10,555 nt of DNA from Tannerella sp. (GCA_031282485.1 JAITDQ010000112.1:1-10555); one strand, 5' to 3'. Numbered from the stretch's first letter, positions 1 through 7,525 are shown. Numbers and translations are program-made. Notes: generated by a model from the sequence alone, not told the origin.

Positions 1-939
1 GATGCTCCGGGAATGAATGCGGCAATTCGTGCGGTTACGCGCTCGGCTATTGCGAACGGAATAACGGTGAAGGGTATCTATCGTGGATATAAAGGTCTTA
101 TATCGAATGAAATTGAAGATTTTAAAACTCAAAATGTCAGTAATATCATACAACGTGGGGGCACGATTCTTAAAACAGCCCGCAGTGAGGAGTTTAAAAC
201 GCCCGAAGGGATGCAGAAGGCTTATGAGAATCTGTTGCTCCACAGAATGGATGCGCTGGTTGTCATCGGTGGCGACGGCACTTTGACGGGTGCACGCAGC
301 TTTGCACAGAAATATAATTATCCGATTGTCGGCTTGCCCGGTACGATTGATAACGATTTGTACGGGACGGATACGACGATCGGTTATGATACGGCGTTGA
401 ATACGATTGTTGAGTGTGTCGATAAAATTCGCGATACGGCTTCGTCTCACGAAAGACTGTTTTTCATTGAGGTTATGGGACGTGATGCCGGGTTCCTTGC
501 TTTGAACGGAGCGATTGCGTCGGGGGCCGAGGCGGCCATTATCCCGGAGATATCGTTGCAGAAAGACCAGCTGGCGGAGATGATTGAGACGGGTTTCCGC
601 AAATCGAAAAACAGCAGCATTGTGCTTGTCGCCGAGAGTGAGATTACGGGCGGGGCTATGGGAGTTGCGGAGCGCGTGAAGACGGAATATCCGCAGTTTG
701 ATGTTCGCGTGTCCATATTGGGGCATTTGCAGCGCGGAGGTTCGCCCTCGGCGCAGGATCGTATTCTGGCGACACGTATGGGTGTTGCCGCAATAGATGC
801 GCTCTTAGAGGATCAGCGGAATGTAATGGTAGGGATTCAGAACGATGAAATAGTGCTTGTCCCGTTTGCCAAGGCGATTAAAAACGATAAACCCGTGGAT
901 CCGAATTTACTGAATGTTCTTAAAATAGTTTCCATGTGA
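1..939 (+). CDS. pfkA: ATP-dependent 6-phosphofructokinase, 5'-truncated by window edge
   Basis: Phosphorylates fructose 6-phosphate to fructose 1,6-bisphosphate, the committed step of glycolysis, in the cytosol. The frame is open from base 1 (Asp-Ala-Pro-Gly before the first visible Met), which matches the N-terminal [12 protein letters not shown] loop of the family; I estimate about 15 residues are missing. Visible motifs: GGDGT (codons 87-91 from the first ATG), PGTIDNDL with the catalytic Asp, EVMGRDAG, and [13 protein letters not shown] near the C-terminus. The Gly in GGDGT and the Gly of PGTIDND are the residues found in ATP-using enzymes; the PPi-dependent relatives usually have Asp and Lys there. 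The C-terminus is complete, with TGA at 937-939 running straight into a hairpin terminator. The gene is convergent with meaB. Substrate and phosphoryl donor are read from motifs, not tested. Confidence 0.96.
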   Translation, partial: DAPGMNAAIRAVTRSAIANGITVKGIYRGYKGLISNEIEDFKTQNVSNIIQRGGTILKTARSEEFKTPEGMQKAYENLLLHRMDALVVIGGDGTLTGARSFAQKYNYPIVGLPGTIDNDLYGTDTTIGYDTALNTIVECVDKIRDTASSHERLFFIEVMGRDAGFLALNGAIASGAEAAIIPEISLQKDQLAEMIETGFRKSKNSSIVLVAESEITGGAMGVAERVKTEYPQFDVRVSILGHLQRGGSPSAQDRILATRMGVAAIDALLEDQRNVMVGIQNDEIVLVPFAKAIKNDKPVDPNLLNVLKIVSM

Positions 940-940
940 A

Positions 941-968
941 AAAAAAGCGGCCTGAAAGCCGCTTTTTT
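941..968. terminator. Bidirectional Rho-independent terminator between pfkA and meaB
   Basis: GCGGC (947-951) pairs with GCCGC (958-962) around a 6-nt loop. Runs of A on the left and T on the right extend the stem to 11 bp (941-951 with 958-968). Either strand therefore shows a GC hairpin followed by a U-run, so it can end both convergent transcripts. It starts two bases after the pfkA stop codon, and its right edge overlaps the meaB stop codon (967-969). Confidence 0.9.
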
Positions 969-2046
969 ATTTTAAAAACATATCTATCATTTGTTTGGCT
1001 GCGACGAACGAACTTATTTCGTTGTTTAAAACTTTCCGTTCCATTAGCGGGAGTTGTGTTTCTATCTCGCAGTTATGGTAGAACGTGTTCCGTAGCATTT
1101 CGTTTATGCTTTCGTACATCCAGTATTTGGCCTGTTCGTTACGTTTTTTATTGAAATATCCGCTGTTCCGGGTGTAAGAGATGTATTCGTTTATCATATC
1201 CCATACTTCCCGGATGCCGATCGCGTAATATCCCGAATAGGTCAGCACTTTGGGAATCCATCCCGATTCCGTGGGGGGGAACAGGTGCAGGGCGTTGCGG
1301 AAACTGCTTGCCGCCATTTTTGCCCGTTCGAGGTTGTCGCCGTCGGCTTTGTTTATCACAATACCGTCGGCCATTTCCATGATGCCGCGTTTGATGCCCT
1401 GCAATTCATCGCCTGTTCCGGCCAGCTGGATAAGTAAAAAGAAATCGACCATTGAATGAACGGCCGTTTCGCTTTGTCCGACGCCTACCGTTTCGACAAA
1501 AATCGTATCGAAACCGGCGGCTTCGCATAATATGATTGTTTCGCGCGTCTTGCGGGCGACGCCTCCGAGCGAACCGGCTGTGGGTGAAGGACGTATGAAG
1601 GCGTTTCGTTCCCTCGAGAGCGCTTCCATGCGGGTCTTGTCGCCCAGGATGCTGCCTTTGGAGCGTTCGCTGCTCGGGTCGATGGCAAGGACAGCCAGTT
1701 TGCGTCCCTGCCGTATGATATGCATGCCAAAGGAATCAATCGACGTGCTTTTGCCTGCGCCGGGAACGCCCGTGAATCCGATACGGACGGACAGCCCTGT
1801 GTGAGGCAGGCATTTTTCTATTATCTCCTGGGCTAATTGCTGATGTTCCTGTTTTGAACTTTCAATAAGCGTTACCGCCTGACTTAATATCGTTATATTT
1901 CCTTTTAAAATACCCTCCACATATTCCGTTACGGAATATTTATTTTTTCCCGGTATACGCTTGAAATAAGGGTTTACGGTCGGCGCAGAAACTCCTTTGT
2001 TAACCTTCAACCCTTTGTACACCGGATCATTTTCAGGATGTTCCAT
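967..2046 (-). CDS. meaB: MeaB (ArgK-type) G3E GTPase, methylmalonyl-CoA mutase chaperone
   Basis: GTPase that gates adenosylcobalamin loading and protects methylmalonyl-CoA mutase, the B12 enzyme interconverting succinyl-CoA and methylmalonyl-CoA on the propionate route. Visible motifs (359-residue form): Walker A GFTGVPGAGKST at about 90-101, IDPSS followed by GSILGDKTRM at about 122-139, ETVGVGQSE at about 185-193, and the guanine-specifying NKAD at 232-235. The N- and C-terminal extensions fit the MeaB helical and dimerisation arms, and the length is close to usual. Start choice: an in-frame GTG lies at 2052, but GGGAAG at 2057-2052 overlaps it and sits five bases before the ATG at 2046, and the MEHPEN start looks like the family N-terminus, so I use ATG. 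Only 11 bases separate it from the upstream DUF1573 gene, so it is probably co-transcribed. The mutase genes are not in the window. Confidence 0.95.
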   Translation of the reverse strand: MEHPENDPVYKGLKVNKGVSAPTVNPYFKRIPGKNKYSVTEYVEGILKGNITILSQAVTLIESSKQEHQQLAQEIIEKCLPHTGLSVRIGFTGVPGAGKSTSIDSFGMHIIRQGRKLAVLAIDPSSERSKGSILGDKTRMEALSRERNAFIRPSPTAGSLGGVARKTRETIILCEAAGFDTIFVETVGVGQSETAVHSMVDFFLLIQLAGTGDELQGIKRGIMEMADGIVINKADGDNLERAKMAASSFRNALHLFPPTESGWIPKVLTYSGYYAIGIREVWDMINEYISYTRNSGYFNKKRNEQAKYWMYESINEMLRNTFYHNCEIETQLPLMERKVLNNEISSFVAAKQMIDMFLK

Positions 2047-2057
2047 GCACACTTCCC

Positions 2058-3530
2058 TTATTTGTTTTTAATTGCGGTCACTTTAATCATGCGTACGGGG
2101 CCTTTGGGGTCATTGCATACGACATAGATGTCGTCCTCAATATTTGAATCAAGAAGTTCCTTTGCCTTAACGGTCACCCTGACGTTCAAAGATTCGCCGG
2201 CTTTGACGGTTTTGCCGCTGAGTTCCGGCAAATGGACGCGGCCGTCGTCGCTCGATACGCTGTGAAGTATCAAATCCGATTTGCCCGTATTTGTCAATAT
2301 AAATTCCTTATTTGCCGTTCCGCCCAGTCCCAGAAATCCGGTTTTTACATTTTCGAACGCCAATTGATTGTTTTTGATTTCCAGATGCGGCGCGTTTACG
2401 CCCTGTAAGGGAGACAGTTGTTTGAAATCGTCAATATAATTTACCGTAGCCGTGATATTTCCGCTTCCGAGCAATTTGCCGTCCCGGTTTTTGATGTTCC
2501 ATTTGAAGGAATCCTTTGTACGGCCTCTTTTTTCGGTCGTTTTTGTTCCGTCTATGATGACGGATATTTCTCCCGGCCATTCGGCTTTCAGGGAATCGGG
2601 AGCATTCACGGAAACGTATTCCGGGACATTTTCCCATGAAAAATAAACCGTTTCGGCATTATAGTTCTTGATATACATGGCTTTCCTGTTTGTTTTTTCA
2701 GGATTGAAGTTTTTGTATATCAAATCTTTTGCTTCTATGCCAACCCCTCCGACCGTGTCAATGTACGTAGCAAACGGGTCGCTCGGTTTCTCCACAACCG
2801 TTCCCGTGATTGTGAGTTTGTGGCGTTTGTAGCCGTTATCTTCATTCGTATAAACGGTTGCACTCTTATTAAAGTTGCCCAAGCGTCCTTTCGGGTTGAA
2901 TGTGATGATGATAATCCCTTCCTGTCCGGGTTCCAGGGGCGTTTCCGTCCATTCCGGCTTCGTACATCCGCACGATGTCAGTATGCGGTTGACCGTAAGA
3001 GGGGCGTCCCCGGTATTTTTAAACTTGAAGATATGTTCTGCGTAACCGTCGTTTTCCCCTATTGTCCCGAAATCATGCAAAGCCTCTTCCGGCGAGAATA
3101 CGGGGAGCTTCGGCGCTTCGTTTGCGTTTGCTTTCCCGACATTACCTTTTATTGTAAGCTGGACAGGGTCTGCATTTTCACAATACACGGCAACATTTGC
3201 GGAAAACGCACCGGCACGCCCTGCGGGATTATAGGCCACTTTTATTTCACCTGTTTTATTGGGCGCTATCGGGTCTTTTGTCCAGTCGGGCGTAGTGCAG
3301 CCGCATGAGGCCACGACCTGTTTTATGACAAGAGGGGCGGAACCGGTATTTGTTATTGTGAACGTGTGATTTGCGAGTCCTCCGTTTTCGGGTATGTTTC
3401 CGTAATCAAATTCGGTTTTGTCGACAGTAAATGTAGCTTTTACATTCGTTCCCGCGTTTTGGGCAAAAGTCATACAACTTACGGCTAAGAAAGCGATAAG
3501 TATACCCTTACAGTTTTTGACCTTGTTCAT
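2058..3530 (-). CDS. Exported DUF1573 protein with four Ig-like modules
   Basis: A 490-residue exported protein of unknown biochemical role. An N-terminal hydrophobic segment (about 9-23) ends in TFAQ, a signal peptidase I-like site; LAVSC at 15-19 also loosely resembles a lipobox, so the anchor is ambiguous. Modules: residues 32-132 and 143-248 are clear DUF1573 repeats. Each has a (F/H)D(Y/F)G start, an NTG turn, and an SCGCT-P-W motif with cysteines at 76/78 and 187/189. Residues about 255-370 and 382-488 look like diverged beta-sandwich modules; the last keeps NTG but lacks the CGC motif. DUF1573 is related to the ASH/Hydin-type immunoglobulin folds; this comes from family knowledge, not visible chemistry. 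The gene lies 54 nt downstream of its one-domain paralogue and 11 nt upstream of meaB. The start has an A-rich leader (AAAACAAAAG) and no strong Shine-Dalgarno. Confidence 0.9.
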   Translation of the reverse strand: MNKVKNCKGILIAFLAVSCMTFAQNAGTNVKATFTVDKTEFDYGNIPENGGLANHTFTITNTGSAPLVIKQVVASCGCTTPDWTKDPIAPNKTGEIKVAYNPAGRAGAFSANVAVYCENADPVQLTIKGNVGKANANEAPKLPVFSPEEALHDFGTIGENDGYAEHIFKFKNTGDAPLTVNRILTSCGCTKPEWTETPLEPGQEGIIIITFNPKGRLGNFNKSATVYTNEDNGYKRHKLTITGTVVEKPSDPFATYIDTVGGVGIEAKDLIYKNFNPEKTNRKAMYIKNYNAETVYFSWENVPEYVSVNAPDSLKAEWPGEISVIIDGTKTTEKRGRTKDSFKWNIKNRDGKLLGSGNITATVNYIDDFKQLSPLQGVNAPHLEIKNNQLAFENVKTGFLGLGGTANKEFILTNTGKSDLILHSVSSDDGRVHLPELSGKTVKAGESLNVRVTVKAKELLDSNIEDDIYVVCNDPKGPVRMIKVTAIKNK

Positions 3531-3584
3531 CTTTTGTTTTTATTGAGAAAGTAATCTGTTGTTACAAAGAGGTTTTCTTTGCTG

Positions 3585-3974
3585 TTATTTTGAAACAACG
3601 GTACCTCTTATTGTCAATATAAAACTTCCCGCCTTTCCGTTGCTGTATACGGATACCGTTTTTGTAAAAGGCCCGGGACGGTTTTCGGGGTCGTATGTCA
3701 CCTTTATTTCCCCCGTTTTGCCGGGTGCAATCGGGTCCTTCGTCCAGTCGGGCGTAGTACATCCGCATGAGGCTACCACTTTGGTCACGACCAAAGCGAT
3801 TTCGCCGTCATTCCTTATTTTAAATGTATGGGTTATGGGGCCACCTTTTTCGTTTATCTCTCCGAAATCATACACGGCGCTGTCTACTACTGCAATAGAA
3901 GCGTCTTTCTGCTGTGCCGACATAACGTTTACAGTCAGCAACATAAGTCCAAATACAAATAGAATACGTTTCAT
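3585..3974 (-). CDS. Single-domain exported DUF1573 protein
   Basis: A 129-residue protein consisting of a signal peptide (about 1-20, ending VMSA before QQK) and one DUF1573 module. The module shows YDFGEI near residue 35, an RNDG turn, and VVASCGCTTPDWTKDPIAP with cysteines 70 and 72. That 19-residue core is identical to the first repeat of the downstream 490-residue gene, and about 28 of 31 residues match when extended through KTGEIKV. At DNA level the shared part differs mostly at third codon positions, which points to an older duplication under protein-level constraint. It is predicted to be periplasmic or outer-membrane-facing; no function is known to me. A TAnnTTTG element 28 bases upstream suggests its own promoter, although folA ends only 71 bases before its start. 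Confidence 0.9.
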   Translation of the reverse strand: MKRILFVFGLMLLTVNVMSAQQKDASIAVVDSAVYDFGEINEKGGPITHTFKIRNDGEIALVVTKVVASCGCTTPDWTKDPIAPGKTGEIKVTYDPENRPGPFTKTVSVYSNGKAGSFILTIRGTVVSK

Positions 3975-4002
3975 TTTTTTATTTTTTTTACTAATAATGT
4001 GG

Positions 4003-4010
4003 CAAAGGTA
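4003..4010 (-). promoter_or_regulatory. Bacteroidota -7 promoter element for the DUF1573-meaB unit
   Basis: On the minus strand the bases read TACCTTTG followed by C, an exact match to the TAnnTTTG -7 consensus of the Bacteroidota primary sigma factor. It lies 28 bases before the small DUF1573 start codon, giving a leader of about 20 A-rich bases. I see no convincing TTTG -33 element. It would allow the DUF1573 pair and meaB to be transcribed separately from thyA-folA. Confidence 0.6.
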
Positions 4011-4045
4011 ACGATTATTTATTATACGTTGTACCTTATAAGAGT

Positions 4046-4543
4046 TTATTTTTTCTTAATATATGTTTGGAATGTATACGGATACAAGTGTTTATCGTCA
4101 TTTGGGAAGTTTTCCCGTTCCGTCATTATCCATTCATTTTCATTTATTTCCGGGAAAAAAGCGTCTGCATTTTCAAACGAATGATGAACCGATGTAACGT
4201 ACAGTTTACCGGCCAAGTCAATTGCCTGACTGTAAATGCCGGCTCCGCCTATGATGAATACCTCTTCGGCAGGATATGCCTGTAATGCTTCGTTTAAATC
4301 GTTGAATACGATGCAGTTTTCGAATGATGCGTTTTTATTTTTCGTCAGAACGACATTTGTACGGTTCGGCAAAGCGCCTTTGGGCAGCGATTCGAACGTT
4401 TTCCGCCCCATGATGACCGTATGGCCGGTTGTTAATTCCCGGAACCGTTTCATGTCATTGGGTAATCTCCAGGGAAGACCGTTGTTTACGCCAATGGCTC
4501 TGTTTTCGGCGATTGCGACAATAATGGAAATCATTTTTTGCAT
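4046..4543 (-). CDS. folA: Dihydrofolate reductase
   Basis: Reduces 7,8-dihydrofolate to tetrahydrofolate with NADPH, restoring the cofactor consumed by ThyA; cytosolic. The 165 residues match the usual chromosomal DHFR length. Visible: SIIVAIAENRAIG at the N-terminus, the Met20-like loop into LPWRLPNDMKRF with Asp30 at the place of catalytic Asp27 in the E. coli enzyme, VIMGRKTFESLP for NADPH binding, VVLTKN, and IIGGAGIY near residue 96. The first ATG (MQKMISI) lies 11 bases after the thyA stop; the ATG at 4534 (MISII) would be an equally natural start, leaving 4543 only slightly preferred. The leader is an A8 run followed by TTCC. It is coupled to thyA in one operon. Nothing in the sequence lets me judge trimethoprim sensitivity. 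Confidence 0.95.
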   Translation of the reverse strand: MQKMISIIVAIAENRAIGVNNGLPWRLPNDMKRFRELTTGHTVIMGRKTFESLPKGALPNRTNVVLTKNKNASFENCIVFNDLNEALQAYPAEEVFIIGGAGIYSQAIDLAGKLYVTSVHHSFENADAFFPEINENEWIMTERENFPNDDKHLYPYTFQTYIKKK

Positions 4544-4554
4544 GGAATTTTTTT

Positions 4555-5349
4555 TTACACGGATACGTCGCCTTTTATGTGCGGATGCGGATCATAATTG
4601 ACCAGTTCAAAATCTTCATATTTGAAATCGAAGATGTTTTCTACATTCCGTTTGATCAACATTTGCGGTAAAGGGCGCGGGTCGCGCGACAGCTGTAATT
4701 TTATCTGCTCCATGTGATTGGTATAAATATGAGCGTCGCCCAGCGTATGGATGAAATCTCCCGGTTTCAACCCGGTCACCTGCGCTGTCATCAGCAGCAG
4801 CAGTGCGTACGAAGCGATGTTGAACGGTACGCCGAGAAATATGTCGGCGCTTCGCTGGTAGAGTTGCAGGCTCAGACGTCCGCCGGCTACGTAAAGTTGA
4901 AAAAACACATGGCAGGGTGGAAGTTTCATGTTCGCCAGATCTCCTACATTCCATGCACTCACGATGATGCGGCGCGAATCCGGATTTTCCTTTATCATAC
5001 GTATCGCTTCACTTATCTGATCGATCGTTCCGCCTTTGCCGTCAGGCCAGGAACGCCACTGGTAGCCGTAAATATGCCCCAGATCGCCGTTTTCGTCAGC
5101 CCATTCATTCCATATACGAACGCCGTTATCCTGAAGGTATTTCACATTCGTATCGCCTTTCAGAAACCATAAAAGTTCGTGTATGATGGATTTGAGATGC
5201 AGTTTTTTTGTCGTAAGCAAAGGAAAGCCATCTTCCGGCTTAAAACGCATCTGATATCCGAATATACTGATTGTACCGGTACCTGTGCGGTCGTTTTTTT
5301 CTACTCCGTCCCGAAGGACATGTTCTAATAAATCCAGATACTGCTTCAT
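4555..5349 (-). CDS. thyA: Thymidylate synthase
   Basis: Methylates dUMP to dTMP using 5,10-methylene-tetrahydrofolate, releasing dihydrofolate for the adjacent FolA; cytosolic homodimer. At 264 residues it has the same length as E. coli ThyA, and the key residues fall at the same numbers: Arg21, Glu58, Trp80, Tyr94, nucleophile Cys146 (in [11 protein letters not shown]), Arg166, Asp169, Asn177, His207 and Tyr209. All are intact, so an active classical enzyme is expected. It is the first gene of a minus-strand run, 11 bases before folA. A TATCTTTG promoter element lies only 22 bases upstream of the start codon, so the leader is very short. The start ATG follows a run of nine A. Confidence 0.98.
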   Translation of the reverse strand: MKQYLDLLEHVLRDGVEKNDRTGTGTISIFGYQMRFKPEDGFPLLTTKKLHLKSIIHELLWFLKGDTNVKYLQDNGVRIWNEWADENGDLGHIYGYQWRSWPDGKGGTIDQISEAIRMIKENPDSRRIIVSAWNVGDLANMKLPPCHVFFQLYVAGGRLSLQLYQRSADIFLGVPFNIASYALLLLMTAQVTGLKPGDFIHTLGDAHIYTNHMEQIKLQLSRDPRPLPQMLIKRNVENIFDFKYEDFELVNYDPHPHIKGDVSV

Positions 5350-5370
5350 ATTTTTTTTTCATTTATGGCG

Positions 5371-5378
5371 CAAAGATA
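5371..5378 (-). promoter_or_regulatory. Bacteroidota -7 promoter element for thyA-folA
   Basis: The minus strand reads TATCTTTG followed by CG, an exact TAnnTTTG match. With a transcription start 5-7 bases downstream, the thyA leader would be only about 15-18 nt. A TTCG at about 5402-5399 sits at -33 spacing but is a weak match to TTTG. The site lies within 12 bases of the opposite-facing promoter of the mutarotase gene. Confidence 0.65.
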
Positions 5379-5389
5379 ATAAAAAATTG

Positions 5390-5397
5390 TACATTTG
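5390..5397 (+). promoter_or_regulatory. Candidate -7 element for the mutarotase gene
   Basis: TACATTTG followed by CC matches TAnnTTTG. It lies 61 bases before the ATG at 5459, giving a predicted leader of about 55 nt. No clear -33 TTTG at the right distance is seen. It is the only plus-strand match in the 109-base divergent gap. Confidence 0.55.
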
Positions 5398-5458
5398 CCG
5401 AACGGTATAATGAGGAATTATTCATAAATGGTACTCAACTTAATTTTATATACACACT

Positions 5459-6604
5459 ATGAGAAAGATTTTATTGATGGCATCGATAGCGGTAATCCTG
5501 TTGTCATGCAAAAAGGAAGTGAAAAACGAACAGACGTTGTCGGGATTGAATACGAAGGATTTCGTGACGGAAGTAAACGGTAAAAAAACGGGATTGTATA
5601 TCCTGAAAAATGCAGTCGGGCTGGAAGCCTGTATTACGAATTACGGCGGCCGTCTTGTTTCGTTGATGGTACCCGACCGGAATGGAGTGTTAAAGGATGT
5701 TGTCCTCGGATACGGCAGTATTGCCGGTTATCTGGCGTCGGATGGGAATTACGGAGCCTTGATCGGACGTTATGGGAACCGTATTAAAAATGGAGAGTTT
5801 ACGCTTGACGGCGTGACGTATCAGTTGCCGAAAAATAATAACGGACATAGCCTGCATGGCGGCCCGAAAGGATTTCATACGCAAATATGGGATGCGGAAC
5901 AGATTGACGGACAAACGCTTAAATTGACGTATTTGTCGAAAGACGGGGAGGCCGGTTTCCCAGGCAACCTGAATGTAACGGTCACATACAAACTGACGGA
6001 TGATAACGCGATTGATATTCAATATGAGGCAACGACCGACAAACCTACGATTGTCAATCTCACGAATCACAGTTATTTTAATCTTTCCGGGAAGCTCGGC
6101 ACCCAGATACTGGATCACTACATTTATATTAATGCGGATTCCATTACCGCCGTCGACGGGACGCTTATTCCCGTTGCGATAACGCCTGTGGACGGGACGC
6201 CGCTGGATTTGCGCCGGCCTGTTCTTATCCGCACCGGTATAGATGCGGACAATGAACAGATTGTCCTGGGAAAAGGCTATGACCATAACTGGGTCTTGAA
6301 TACGAAAGGCAATATAAGTGCGCGCGCCGCTAAAGCTTATCACGACGGAAGCGGTATCGTTATGGATGTGTATACGAACGAACCCGGAATACAGTTTTAC
6401 AGCGGTAATTTCATGGCGGTTGCCGATGCCGGCAAGCTTGGCGTAACATATCCTCACAGGGGCGCCCTCTGTCTTGAAACACAGCATTATCCCAACAGTC
6501 CCAACGAACCTTCTTTCCCGAGTACAACGCTCCGTCCGGGAGAAAAATATACCAGCCGCTGCATATATATGTTTAAGACGGTGAAGACGCCTGTTAATCA
6601 ATGA
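5459..6604 (+). CDS. Lipoprotein aldose 1-epimerase (galactose mutarotase)
   Basis: Interconverts alpha and beta anomers of aldoses such as galactose or glucose. Residues 1-17 form a lipoprotein signal with lipobox LLSC (Cys17), so the enzyme is predicted to be lipid-anchored outside the cytoplasm, unlike cytosolic E. coli GalM. The GalM fold spans about 35-375. Catalytic candidates in the expected spacing are His133 (in HSLHGG), His204 (in NLTNHSYFNL), Asp275 and Glu340 (in LCLETQHYPNSPN). NYGGRLVSL and GRYGNRI are further family signatures. The 381-residue length fits a family member of about 350 plus the signal and linker. The ATG at 5459 is the only start that keeps the lipoprotein signal. 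The following hydrolase starts 42 bases after the stop with no terminator, so the two are probably co-transcribed. Sugar specificity cannot be read from the sequence. Confidence 0.94.
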   Translation: MRKILLMASIAVILLSCKKEVKNEQTLSGLNTKDFVTEVNGKKTGLYILKNAVGLEACITNYGGRLVSLMVPDRNGVLKDVVLGYGSIAGYLASDGNYGALIGRYGNRIKNGEFTLDGVTYQLPKNNNGHSLHGGPKGFHTQIWDAEQIDGQTLKLTYLSKDGEAGFPGNLNVTVTYKLTDDNAIDIQYEATTDKPTIVNLTNHSYFNLSGKLGTQILDHYIYINADSITAVDGTLIPVAITPVDGTPLDLRRPVLIRTGIDADNEQIVLGKGYDHNWVLNTKGNISARAAKAYHDGSGIVMDVYTNEPGIQFYSGNFMAVADAGKLGVTYPHRGALCLETQHYPNSPNEPSFPSTTLRPGEKYTSRCIYMFKTVKTPVNQ

Positions 6605-6646
6605 ACCGGCTGACGCGGAACTTTGGATTTACAAAAAAACTGTCGT

Positions 6647-7525
6647 ATGAAATTATTTGAAAGTTTGACGTTTGTAATTGCCTGTGCATTTTTTACGGTC
6701 TGTACGGCTACGGCACAGAAGGTTGTAAAACTGTGGGAAGGGGAGCCGCCTGTGAGTAATGAGCTTACGGGCGCAGAGGTTGTCGGGGAAGGCAAAGCCT
6801 GGATAAACAATGTATCTGTCCCCGAACTGGAAATATATCTCCCGGAAAAAGCAACGGCTACGGGTATGGCGGTTGTTGTATGTCCCGGCGGCGGTTATTC
6901 CGGTCTGGCGTATGAACATGAAGGGTTAATGGTTGCCAAATGGCTTAATAAGGAAGGCATTGCAGCTTTTATCCTTAAATACAGGATGCCGAATAAACAC
7001 AAGGGAGTGCCGTTGGACGACGCTCAGCAGGCTATCCGCCACGTGCGGGAGCATGCTGTCGGGTACGGCGTAAATGCATCAAAAATAGGAATATGCGGAT
7101 TCTCTGCCGGAGGACATCTGGCTTCGACGGCTTCGACGCATTTTGCATCTGCCGGAACAAGTACGAGGCCGGATTTCTCGATTTTGTTCTATCCGGTGAT
7201 AACGATGACGGAATTGACACACGGCGGTTCACGAAACAATCTGCTCGGCGACAACCCGTCAAAGGCGGATATTCACACGTTTTCCAATGAGAAACAGGTA
7301 AATGTAAATACGCCTCCGGCCATACTGCTGTTAAGCGACGACGACAAAGGCGTGCTTCCCGAAAACAGTTTGCTGTACTACGAAGCGTTGAAACGCAATA
7401 ATGTTCCCGCCACCCTGTATATCTTCCCTACCGGCGGTCATGGATGGGGATTCCGGGAAAATTATGCATATCACAGCCAAATGACGGGACTGCTTTCCGC
7501 TTGGCTAAAGTCTTTACAGGATTAA
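6647..7525 (+). CDS. Secreted alpha/beta-hydrolase, esterase type
   Basis: Predicted serine esterase exported to the periplasm or beyond. Numbering uses the ATG at 6647 (292 residues). An upstream TTG at 6623 is in frame but would put charged residues and no useful ribosome site in front of a good signal peptide, so I reject it. The signal peptide is about 1-24 (ends TATA before Q). Motifs: VVVCPGGGYSGL with the oxyanion-hole GGGY at about 81-84, nucleophile Ser153 in GFSAGGH, a triad Asp in SDDDKGV (232 or 233), and His265 in GGHGWGF. This order and the short length fit the esterase branch that includes acetyl-xylan esterase-like and feruloyl esterase-like proteins; the acyl group removed is not visible in the sequence. 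Co-oriented with the mutarotase, it suggests deacylation of dietary or host glycans, which is inference. Confidence 0.88.
   Translation: MKLFESLTFVIACAFFTVCTATAQKVVKLWEGEPPVSNELTGAEVVGEGKAWINNVSVPELEIYLPEKATATGMAVVVCPGGGYSGLAYEHEGLMVAKWLNKEGIAAFILKYRMPNKHKGVPLDDAQQAIRHVREHAVGYGVNASKIGICGFSAGGHLASTASTHFASAGTSTRPDFSILFYPVITMTELTHGGSRNNLLGDNPSKADIHTFSNEKQVNVNTPPAILLLSDDDKGVLPENSLLYYEALKRNNVPATLYIFPTGGHGWGFRENYAYHSQMTGLLSAWLKSLQD

Noticed and set aside
2047..2052. GTG at 2052 as the meaB start
   Set aside because: GTG overlaps the GGGAAG ribosome-site-like run and adds only two residues. The ATG at 2046 has correct spacing and begins with the family-like MEHPEN.
2820..3308. 162-codon plus-strand frame opposite the large DUF1573 gene
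   Set aside because: The minus-strand frame has repeated DUF1573 motifs and a signal peptide; the plus-strand translation is Cys/Phe-rich without recognisable structure.
3280..3758. Direct repeats suggesting a mobile or recombination element within the DUF1573 region
   Set aside because: The identical runs (17 bases at most) fall in homologous codons of two paralogues, with differences mostly at third positions; no terminal inverted repeats or transposase are present.
3559..4011. 150-codon plus-strand frame opposite the small DUF1573 gene
   Set aside because: Complement of a conserved coding region, with no signal of its own. The paralogue pair explains the sequence better.
4011..4045. Inverted repeat CTTATAAG and flanking AT-rich bases as a folA terminator
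   Set aside because: The stem is short and AT-only and lacks a proper U-tract on the minus strand, so it is not a convincing intrinsic terminator.
5690..6601. 303-codon open frame on the minus strand across the mutarotase gene
   Set aside because: It is wholly antisense to a gene with intact catalytic motifs. The translation is rich in Arg/Ile and resembles no family I recognise, as expected from the complement of a biased coding frame. No promoter-like element precedes it.
6623..6646. TTG at 6623 as the start of the small esterase
   Set aside because: It would place eight mainly polar or charged residues before a well-formed signal peptide that starts naturally at the ATG at 6647.
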